From CAYLHS01 sp964496205 (GTDB lineage: Bacteria > Actinomycetota > Acidimicrobiia > Spongiisociales > UBA4744), in contig CAZBXV010000066.1 of the NCBI GenBank assembly GCA_964496205.1, forward strand, positions 1-8,555: a stretch of 8,555 bases of DNA, given 5' to 3'. The notes below the pieces were generated by a model. It was given only the letters and a program-made list of their open reading frames with translations, was not told where the DNA came from and searched no databases. Numbering within the stretch: position 1 is the stretch's first letter; each line of letters starts with the position of its first letter. Position numbers and translations under genes: made by a program. Below are positions 1 to 5,741 of the stretch, in pieces.

Positions 1-655
1 ATCCCTCAGCGACGATCTTCGCCTTGTCCATGACGACGAGCCGGTCACACAGCTGCTCTGCCTCGTCCATGTAGTGGGTGGTGATGATGAGCGTCACACC
101 TCGCTGTTTGAGCCGGTAGAGACGATCCCAGAGAATGTGGCGAGCCTGCGGATCGAGACCGGTGGTCGGTTCGTCGAGGAGCAGCACGTCCGGCTGGTTG
201 ATCAGGGCCCTGGCGATCGTCAGTCGCCGCTTCATCCCCCCGGAAAGCTTCTCGACCTGAGAGTCGCGGCGTTCGGTCAGCTGGGTGAAATCCAGCAGTT
301 CATCTGCACGCTCGGTGATGACCGATCGGGGTAGATCGAAGTAGCGACCGTAGATCAGCAGATTCTCGAACACCGACAGCTCGGCGTCGAGATTGTCTTC
401 TTGAGGAACCACACCCAGCCGGGCTCGGATCGACGGCCCCTGCGTCGAAGGGTCCATGCCGAGCACACTCAGCGTGCCTCCGGAAACCGGTGACACGGCA
501 CCGATCATCCGCATCGTGGACGTCTTCCCTGCCCCATTCGGACCGAGAAACCCGAACGCTTCACCGTGGGCAACGGTGAAGTCGACCGCATCCACGGCGG
601 TGAACTCCCCGAACTTCTTCGTGAGGGCGCGTGCTTCAACGAGATGATCAGCCAT
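1..655 (-). CDS. ABC transporter ATP-binding protein (DrrA/NodI-like), 3' end cut off by window edge
   Basis: This is the nucleotide-binding subunit of an ABC exporter; it would hydrolyse ATP on the cytoplasmic face to drive a separate membrane permease, probably encoded beyond the left edge. I translated it by hand from the minus strand: 218 residues from ATG at 655, open to the edge. Visible motifs in order are Walker A GPNGAGKT (38-45), Q-loop Gln85, signature LSGGM (137-141), Walker B LLLDEP (158-163), D-loop GLD (166-168) and switch His194. The sequence style (GVVPQEDNLD, TTHYMDEAEQLCDR) is that of the drug/lipo-oligosaccharide exporter group that includes DrrA and NodI; the substrate is not readable. 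An in-frame TAG lies just upstream (about 689-691) and no other ATG or GTG intervenes, so this start is well fixed. There is no Shine-Dalgarno sequence, but TACCAT (665-670, minus strand) could be a -10 box for a leaderless or near-leaderless transcript. Confidence 0.95.
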   Translation of the reverse strand, partial: MADHLVEARALTKKFGEFTAVDAVDFTVAHGEAFGFLGPNGAGKTSTMRMIGAVSPVSGGTLSVLGMDPSTQGPSIRARLGVVPQEDNLDAELSVFENLLIYGRYFDLPRSVITERADELLDFTQLTERRDSQVEKLSGGMKRRLTIARALINQPDVLLLDEPTTGLDPQARHILWDRLYRLKQRGVTLIITTHYMDEAEQLCDRLVVMDKAKIVAEG

Positions 656-690
656 GAGAGAGGCATGGTACCGCGGGACGGTCGTCTGCT

Positions 691-778
691 ATTCAGCTAT
701 ACGGCTGTTCAGCGATTCAGCTGTTCAGCGGACAATCGTCAGTTCTCAGTCCTCAGTCGTCAGTCATGAGTCTTCAGA
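691..778. repeat. Compound tandem array of TCAG-core short repeats (five 8-mers, then six 7-mers)
   Basis: Five consecutive 8-base units fill 691-730: ATTCAGCT, ATACGGCT, GTTCAGCG, ATTCAGCT, GTTCAGCG. After a 6-base spacer (GACAAT, 731-736), six consecutive 7-base units fill 737-778: CGTCAGT, TCTCAGT, CCTCAGT, CGTCAGT, CATGAGT, CTTCAGA. Most units share a TCAG core, so the core recurs first every 8 and then every 7 bases. The array fills the gap between two divergent genes and crosses the possible ATG of the DUF1684 gene (766, inside the unit CATGAGT). It could be a slippage-prone microsatellite, a regulatory array, or a remnant of degenerating repeat DNA; its function is unknown. Confidence 0.8.
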
Positions 779-1323
779 CCGGCTCGCGGGCAAGTTCGCT
801 CACTACGCTCCACACTGTGACCTCCGAGGAACTTCACGAACACCGACGCGAGCGGGATCGGTTTTTCGCAGAGAGCTACGCGTCGCCACTCACCGAGGAA
901 GAGCGAACCTCCTTCACCGGGCTTCGCTACTTCCCTGAGGACCCAACATTGTCCATGCGAGTGCCGTTTCATCCGTCGACCGGGAAAGTCGACGTCGTGC
1001 ATTCGCACGGAGCGCCACGCCGCTACCACCTCATCGGCACCGTCGACGTGTCCCTCGCCGGCCACACCTACACACTAACGGTGCTCGACGGGGGCGACGA
1101 CACGCCGTTCCTCGCCATTCGCGACACCACCTCGGGAGCCGAAACGTACGAGGCAGGACGGTACGTGCCGGTGGTAATCCACGACGACGGCACCGCCATC
1201 GTCGACTTCAACCTCGCCCACAACCCGCTCTGCGCCTACGACGAGGAGTTCGCCTGCCCGCTTCCACCACCGGAGAACGTGCTGCCGCTTCCTGTGCGGG
1301 CCGGTGAGAAGCGATTCAGGTAG
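766..1323 (+). CDS. DUF1684 family protein
   Basis: This is a conserved protein of unknown function, recognised from its C-terminal half. The block DFNLAHNPLCAY (147-158) followed by CPLPPPEN (164-171) and PVRAGEKRF (176-184) is the hallmark of DUF1684, a family common in actinobacteria and also found elsewhere. The middle (about 85-137) reads as a beta-rich domain ending in the family motif GRYVPV. No signal peptide or membrane segment is seen, so it is probably cytosolic. Cys156 and Cys164 lie in the conserved block. The start is uncertain: ATG 766 has no ribosome binding site and sits inside a tandem repeat unit, so residues 1-17 may be repeat-derived. The in-frame GTG at 817, just before SEELHEHRRERDRFF, matches where family similarity seems to begin and is a good alternative. 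It runs tail to tail with the MMPL gene, with 29 bases between stops and no clear terminator hairpin. Confidence 0.88.
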   Translation: MSLQTGSRASSLTTLHTVTSEELHEHRRERDRFFAESYASPLTEEERTSFTGLRYFPEDPTLSMRVPFHPSTGKVDVVHSHGAPRRYHLIGTVDVSLAGHTYTLTVLDGGDDTPFLAIRDTTSGAETYEAGRYVPVVIHDDGTAIVDFNLAHNPLCAYDEEFACPLPPPENVLPLPVRAGEKRFR

Positions 1324-1352
1324 GGAGTCACCTTTGGCGAACACAGACCCCC

Positions 1353-3566
1353 TCAGCACTCCGACGACCCCGCTCTGAGCCGAATCTCTCCCCGGTCGAC
1401 TGCCTCCCCGGGTGTTTGGCGCCCTTCGACAGTCACTCTCGGCAGCCACTCGAGCCACCTCGGGAGGTACCAGTTTCGGGCGCCTAGGAGCTCCATAGCC
1501 GAGGGGACCAGTACGGAACGGACGATGGTCGCATCCAGAATCACCGCGGCTGCCAGCCCGAATCCAAGCTGCTGAAACATGACCAGGTCGCCCACGGCGA
1601 ACCCACCGAATACGGCAACCATGATGAGTGCGGCACCAGTGATGATTGCTCCCGTCGATCCGAGTCCGAAGACGACGGAGTCTGTGTTGTCGCCTGTGGC
1701 GTCGAAGCGCTCCTTGATGCGACTGAGCAGGAAGATGTGGTAGTCCATCGAGAGTCCAAAGAGAACCGTGAACAGGAACAACGGCACCCACGCCTCTATC
1801 GCATCGGACGTATGGAATCCGAACAGGTCCGCCCCGACCCCCTTCTGGAACACGAGAACCAGGAGACCGTACGCAGCACCGACAGAAAGCAGATTCATCG
1901 CTATCGCCTTGAGCGGCACCACGATGGATCGGAACACGATCATCAGAAGAATGAAGCTCAGGCCAAGCACGAAGGCGAAGATGACAGGTGTGCGTGCATT
2001 GAGCACGTCCACGTAGTCGATCGTCGCTGCCGTGTCGCCACCCACGAGAGCGGCTACCCCGGTTCCTTCGACCGACGCTGGAAGTAGCTCGTTGCGAAGA
2101 TCCAGCACGGCGCTCCTCGCAGCTTCGCTCGATGGATCCGGCCTCATGACTGCGTCGATCACTGCAACGGCGCCGTTGGTTCGGAGCTGGAGATCGGCGA
2201 ACGCGGGGATCTCGGCGATCTTCTGCTCAACGCTCTTGGCGACCGCCTCTACGGAGGCCCCATCCGAGCCGAGAAGGACGATCGGGGTGGTAGTCACGCC
2301 GGTGTCGAACTCGCGGCTGAGCACTTCGTAGGCGTGACGGGCGTCGCTGTCGGGAGGCAGTGATGCGACGAAGTTGCTGCCGGTCGAGATCGACGTGTAG
2401 GGGATCGCCAACGCCAGCAGGAGGCCGATCGCGAGCCCGCCGGCCACCACGGGCCGACTCGTGACCGCGCGAGTGACAGACTGCCAGAATCGGCCCCCGC
2501 CCTCACTGTGGTGAGTGCGGGACGTGAATGGAACACGCAGCCAATTGACACGGTCTCCGAGCAGACGCAGGATCGCCGGCAGCAAGGTGACCGCCGACCC
2601 CAACGCGGCGACTACGGCCAGAATCGCCCCTATCCCCATGCTTCTCATCGTTGTTTCGGGCATGTAGAGAAGACCGGTGAGTGCGATCACCACCGTCATC
2701 CCCGAGAAGACCACCGCTCGAGTCGCCGTGTCGCCTGCTCTGGCCACGGCCTCGGCGATCGAACGGCCCCTGGCCCGCTCCTCGCGGAAACGCTGCACGA
2801 TGAAAAGCGAGTAGTCCACACCGACCGCGAGGCCGATCATGGTGATCATGTTGACGACAAAGAAAGAGAGATCAAAAGCTCTCCCCACCAGCGCCGTCGC
2901 CCCCACCGCCACAACGATCGAGGCAAGAGCAAGGAACAGTGGGATCCCGGCAGCGACCACCGCGCCGAACACGAGCACAAGCACGACCAACGCGATCGAA
3001 AGGCCAACGGCCTCGCCCTTCATCAAGGTCTCTCCGGCCAACGCTTCGAACTCGGCGTTCACACTCCCCTCTCCCAAGGTGGTGACGGAGAAGTCCGGGT
3101 CACCGTCGGCACGACGCACCAGGTCGAGGACCGGTCCGGCGTTCACTGCCGCGTCCTTTGCTTCACCGACGAGCGCCACTGAAATGAGCGCCGCGTGGCC
3201 GTCCTCGGACGTCAGCCCGGGAATTCCGTCGAGGTACGAGACGGCCGATGACACGGTGCGTGCGTCGTGCAGCTGAGCCTGAAGGTCCGCCATGTACATC
3301 GAGAACTCCTCATCGCCGACACTCAGCTGCGCGGACTCGACGACGACGAGCTCACGAATCGGGTCTACGCCGAAGTGTGCCTGGACGATCTCCGCGACCC
3401 GTGACGACTCGGTCTCGACCGCCAAGTTGCTTTGGTCGCTCAAAACGTCACCGACGTGCACGGCGGACCAGCCTGCAATGGTCAACAACAGCAGCCAAGC
3501 GAGAACGAATCGCCACGGGTGACGGGTGGCTGCAGCAGCCAGCCGGCCGGTGAGTGAAGTGCGCAT
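1353..3566 (-). CDS. MMPL/RND-family membrane transporter
   Basis: A 737-residue exporter of the MMPL family, proton-driven relatives of RND pumps that in actinobacteria move lipids, siderophores or drugs across the inner membrane. The fold is the expected duplicated one: TM1 (about 18-38), a first extracytoplasmic loop (39-185), TM2-TM6 (about 187-334), TM7 (about 372-392), a second loop (393-525) and TM8-TM12 (about 526-690). Each half carries the family's charged membrane motif: GVDYSLF (Asp251-Tyr252) in the first and SMDYHIF (Asp608-Tyr609) in the second. These Asp-Tyr pairs are thought to relay protons. Length is typical of the shorter bacterial members, with only a short hydrophilic tail (about 691-737). 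The start is supported by AAAGGA at 3572-3577, five bases before ATG 3566. It is divergent from a histidine kinase/regulator pair, which probably controls it. The substrate cannot be told from sequence. Confidence 0.95.
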   Translation of the reverse strand: MRTSLTGRLAAAATRHPWRFVLAWLLLLTIAGWSAVHVGDVLSDQSNLAVETESSRVAEIVQAHFGVDPIRELVVVESAQLSVGDEEFSMYMADLQAQLHDARTVSSAVSYLDGIPGLTSEDGHAALISVALVGEAKDAAVNAGPVLDLVRRADGDPDFSVTTLGEGSVNAEFEALAGETLMKGEAVGLSIALVVLVLVFGAVVAAGIPLFLALASIVVAVGATALVGRAFDLSFFVVNMITMIGLAVGVDYSLFIVQRFREERARGRSIAEAVARAGDTATRAVVFSGMTVVIALTGLLYMPETTMRSMGIGAILAVVAALGSAVTLLPAILRLLGDRVNWLRVPFTSRTHHSEGGGRFWQSVTRAVTSRPVVAGGLAIGLLLALAIPYTSISTGSNFVASLPPDSDARHAYEVLSREFDTGVTTTPIVLLGSDGASVEAVAKSVEQKIAEIPAFADLQLRTNGAVAVIDAVMRPDPSSEAARSAVLDLRNELLPASVEGTGVAALVGGDTAATIDYVDVLNARTPVIFAFVLGLSFILLMIVFRSIVVPLKAIAMNLLSVGAAYGLLVLVFQKGVGADLFGFHTSDAIEAWVPLFLFTVLFGLSMDYHIFLLSRIKERFDATGDNTDSVVFGLGSTGAIITGAALIMVAVFGGFAVGDLVMFQQLGFGLAAAVILDATIVRSVLVPSAMELLGARNWYLPRWLEWLPRVTVEGRQTPGEAVDRGEIRLRAGSSEC

Positions 3567-3727
3567 CAGCGTCCTTTCGAGTCGGTGACGCGAACGTACG
3601 GATCGAGAAGCGCCCCAACCAGCCGGCAGTCCCCGCCCTTCCTATGGGGGCTACCTCCCCGCTGCTGCTCTGGTCTCCCCGTAGAAACGCCTTCGCCGCA
3701 CAGCGACGACCTGGCACCATGGGGACA

Positions 3728-3747
3728 ACCCCCGTGTAGAAGGGGGT
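3728..3747. repeat. Inverted repeat ACCCCC-N8-GGGGGT in the divergent control region
   Basis: Perfect 6-base arms (3728-3733 and 3742-3747) flank an 8-base centre. It lies about 10 bases upstream of the possible -35 box of the kinase operon. It could be an operator or an RNA hairpin. No T-run follows on either strand, which argues against a terminator. Confidence 0.45.
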
Positions 3748-3749
3748 GG

Positions 3750-3763
3750 TGGCAGGATTGCCA
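3750..3763. promoter_or_regulatory. Operator-like inverted repeat TGGCA-N4-TGCCA overlapping a possible -35 box
   Basis: Perfect 5-base arms (3750-3754 and 3759-3763) surround GGAT. The right arm coincides with the possible -35 element TTGCCA (3758-3763) ahead of the kinase. A short dyad at a promoter is what a dimeric NarL/LuxR-type regulator would bind, so autoregulation by the neighbouring response regulator is plausible. The site is seen; the binding is inferred. Confidence 0.35.
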
Positions 3764-3789
3764 TCGCCCGACCTCGTGGCGTACGTTGC

Positions 3790-3799
3790 GGGGAGGAGG
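3790..3799 (+). promoter_or_regulatory. Strong ribosome binding site fixing a TTG start
   Basis: GGGGAGGAGG ends five bases before TTG 3805. This near-perfect Shine-Dalgarno sequence is why the kinase is started at a TTG rather than at a later codon. Confidence 0.8.
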
Positions 3800-3804
3800 T
3801 TGCA

Positions 3805-5052
3805 TTGACCCGACAGAAGGCTGACACAGCGCCCACGCGGCGACGCGTCTTGTACCTGCTGGCAACACTGCCCATCGGCGTCTTCTGGTTCTCGGTTCTC
3901 TGGGTGCTGCTCGCGGTCGGTTTGAGTCTCGCCGTGCTGTGGATCGGACTCCCCATACTCCGATTCACTCTCGGAGCGGTACGAGTGGGAGCGGATGGAG
4001 AGCGACGATTCCTTGGGTGGGGTCTGGGCATCTCCGTTCCCGTTCCCCGGCGGGCCGAGCAGGGCGAGTCCCGATGGTGGTCGACGCGACTCGCAGATCC
4101 CGCAACGTGGAGAGAAGCGATCTACCTGATGCTGTTGCTCCCGTTGGGTGTCGTGTGGTTCAGCCTCGTGACCATCTCGCTGGCGATCCCGCTCGCACTG
4201 CTGGCTGTGCCCGTAACGTATCGCCTCTTCTCCTCGGGACAGTTCTCATTTGTGTCCACCGAATGGCAGTGGGTCGTTGTCGACTCACTTCCCAAGGCAC
4301 TGCTGTTCGCCGTGATCGGGGCACTTCTTCTCGTGCTGATACCGAGGATCGCTCGTGCGATGGCCGGTCTACACGGGGCTGTTGCCACTCGACTTCTCGG
4401 TCCGAACACGAAGGTCGAGTTGGAGGCCCAAGTACACGATCTGCGCGTCGCACGTGATCGTGGACTCGATGCGGCCGAGTTCGAACGGAGCCGGATCGAA
4501 CGCAACCTTCACGATGGGGCACAGCCCCGCCTGGTTGCGCTCGCGATGGAACTCGGTCAAGCCAAAGAGAAGATGAGCACAGATCCGGAGGCAGCCATGC
4601 GGCTGATCGATCGAGCCCACGAGCACGCCAAACTGGCCATGGCAGAGCTCAGAGATCTCGCTCGAGGCATCCATCCGGCCGTTCTGACCGATCGTGGCCT
4701 CGACGCCGCGCTGTCGGCCCTTGCAGGGCAGTCCCCAGTCCCAGTCGATGTGACGAACAACCTCGCAGGCCGCCTTCCTCCCCCAATCGAATCCGCCGCC
4801 TACTTCGTCGCCGCCGAGGCACTCACCAACGCTGCCAAGCATTCGGGCGCTTCTCGCGTCGGCATCACGGTGGATCGGTCTGGTGAGCGGGTAGCGATCG
4901 GAGTAGCCGACAACGGGGTCGGCGGGGCCGATCCGACTGGAAGCGGCTTGCGCGGACTCGCGGACCGCGTCGGCGCCGTCGGGGGGACCCTCGAGGTCGA
5001 GAGTCCGCCGGGCGGGCCGACGATCGTCAGGGCGGAGCTGCCATGCGAGTAG
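3805..5052 (+). CDS. Sensor histidine kinase, NarL/LiaS-DesK class (HisKA_3)
   Basis: A 415-residue inner-membrane kinase that would autophosphorylate on His236 and pass the phosphate to the regulator encoded next. The N-terminal sensor region has two related hydrophobic modules, about 15-56 and 105-140 (LPIGVFWFS against LPLGVVWFS), then a further membrane segment at about 162-181. This resembles the actinobacterial putative-sensor domain with little extracytoplasmic sequence, suggesting sensing within the membrane. A short coiled linker (about 203-226) leads to the HisKA_3 dimerisation domain with RNLHDGAQPRLVAL (233-246). The ATPase domain follows: N-box EALTNAAKHSG (338-348), G1 box DNGVGG (369-374) and glycine-rich GSGLRGLADRV (379-389). 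All catalytic parts are present. The start is TTG, supported by GGGGAGGAGG. The last 10 bases overlap the regulator gene, pointing to translational coupling. The nature of the signal is unknown; cell-envelope stress is the usual role of relatives. Confidence 0.95.
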   Translation: MTRQKADTAPTRRRVLYLLATLPIGVFWFSVLWVLLAVGLSLAVLWIGLPILRFTLGAVRVGADGERRFLGWGLGISVPVPRRAEQGESRWWSTRLADPATWREAIYLMLLLPLGVVWFSLVTISLAIPLALLAVPVTYRLFSSGQFSFVSTEWQWVVVDSLPKALLFAVIGALLLVLIPRIARAMAGLHGAVATRLLGPNTKVELEAQVHDLRVARDRGLDAAEFERSRIERNLHDGAQPRLVALAMELGQAKEKMSTDPEAAMRLIDRAHEHAKLAMAELRDLARGIHPAVLTDRGLDAALSALAGQSPVPVDVTNNLAGRLPPPIESAAYFVAAEALTNAAKHSGASRVGITVDRSGERVAIGVADNGVGGADPTGSGLRGLADRVGAVGGTLEVESPPGGPTIVRAELPCE

Positions 5053-5687
5053 TCATCGCCGAAGACTCGGTGCTGCTCCGCGAGGGGTTGCGCAGCCTCC
5101 TCGAGGACTCCGGGATCGAGGTCGTGGGAACGGCCGGGGACGCAGCGGAACTCCTCACAGCCGTCGCCGACCATCTGCCTGATCTCGCGCTCGTCGACGT
5201 GAGGATGCCCCCCTCGTTCACCGACGAAGGGCTGCAGGCTGCGCTCGAGATACGTCGAACGTGGCCGGAGGTCGGACTCCTCGTGCTGTCGCAGTACGTC
5301 GAGGAGCAGTACGCAGCCGACCTGATCGGCGCCGGCACACGCGCGATTGGCTACTTGCTGAAGGACAGGGTTGCGGATGTCGGTGTTTTCATCGAGTCCG
5401 TCCGCAACGTCGCCGACGGGGGCGCCGTGATCGATCCCGAGGTGGTGGCACAGCTCGTGAGAAGACGACGCACCGAAGATGCTCTGAATCGCCTGACGTC
5501 ACGGGAACTCGACGTGCTCGGAGCCATGGCCGAGGGACGAAGCAACTCGGCTATCGCCGACGCGCTGGGGATCAGCCTCGGTGCCATCGAAAAGCACATC
5601 TCGTCCATCTTCATGAGGCTGGATCTGCCTCCCGAACCTGACGATCACCGGCGCGTGCTGGCCGTGCTCACCTACCTGCGGCGCTGA
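5043..5687 (+). CDS. Response regulator, NarL/LuxR family
   Basis: A 214-residue DNA-binding regulator, partner of the kinase encoded just upstream. The receiver domain (about 1-118) shows the acidic pair Glu7/Asp8, the phospho-acceptor Asp52 in ALVDVRMPP, Ser83 (LVLSQY) and Lys107 (GYLLKD), so the phosphorylation site is intact. The output domain (about 148-214) is a LuxR-type helix-turn-helix: LTSRELDVLGAMAEGRSNSAIADALGIS then IEKHISSIFMRLDL, written here in two parts. Length is ordinary for the family. ATG 5043 lies within the kinase reading frame, ten bases before the end of its stop, so the two are almost certainly co-translated. Likely targets are its own operon and the divergent MMPL exporter, whose shared control region carries inverted repeats. 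A hairpin terminator follows 14 bases after the stop. Confidence 0.96.
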   Translation: MRVVIAEDSVLLREGLRSLLEDSGIEVVGTAGDAAELLTAVADHLPDLALVDVRMPPSFTDEGLQAALEIRRTWPEVGLLVLSQYVEEQYAADLIGAGTRAIGYLLKDRVADVGVFIESVRNVADGGAVIDPEVVAQLVRRRRTEDALNRLTSRELDVLGAMAEGRSNSAIADALGISLGAIEKHISSIFMRLDLPPEPDDHRRVLAVLTYLRR

Positions 5688-5701
5688 AGTTGCGCGAAGA
5701 A

Positions 5702-5723
5702 GCCCCGCCACAAAGGGCGGGGC
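5702..5723. terminator. Bidirectional hairpin terminator between convergent genes
   Basis: GCCCCGCC (5702-5709) and GGCGGGGC (5716-5723) form a perfect 8-base-pair GC stem around a 6-base loop. It lies between the stop of the response regulator (plus strand) and that of the protease (minus strand), 18 bases from the latter. Reading minus, the stem is followed by TTCTTCG, giving a modest T-rich tail; reading plus, by CTCTCGTTGG. The T-runs are weak, as is usual in high-GC bacteria. Confidence 0.75.
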
Positions 5724-5741
5724 CTCTCGTTGGGGTAGTAG

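Larger units (their letters stand above)
3593..3787. promoter_or_regulatory. Divergent control region with an inverted pair of CGTACGTT 8-mers
   Basis: The 238 bases between the MMPL start (3566) and the kinase start (3805) hold no gene. The same 8-mer CGTACGTT occurs once facing each gene: on the plus strand at 3780-3787, ahead of the kinase, and on the minus strand at 3593-3600, ahead of MMPL. Each copy contains TACGTT, which fits a TAnnnT -10 box. For the kinase, TTGCCA (3758-3763) lies 18 bases upstream and matches the -35 consensus at five of six positions. No good -35 is seen on the MMPL side. The boxes could be paired -10 elements or half-sites for a shared regulator. The middle of the region is rich in runs of four or five G or C. 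Confidence 0.35.

Noticed and set aside
691..778. CRISPR array
   Set aside because: Units are only 7-8 bases and contiguous without spacers, and there are no cas genes.
1324..1352. Terminator between the DUF1684 and MMPL stops
   Set aside because: I looked for a hairpin in these 29 bases and found no convincing stem or T-run.
1075..1791. 238-residue minus-strand open frame across the DUF1684/MMPL junction
   Set aside because: It overlaps two well-supported genes in other frames and its translation is Arg/Gly/His-rich with no recognisable domain.
2508..3182. 224-residue plus-strand open frame inside the MMPL gene
   Set aside because: Its His/Arg/Asp-rich composition, with no hydrophobic core, is typical of the antisense of a membrane protein gene. 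MMPL motifs are certain on the other strand.
3728..3747. Rho-independent terminator
   Set aside because: The stem is six base pairs with no T-run on either strand, and it lies between divergent starts where no transcript ends.
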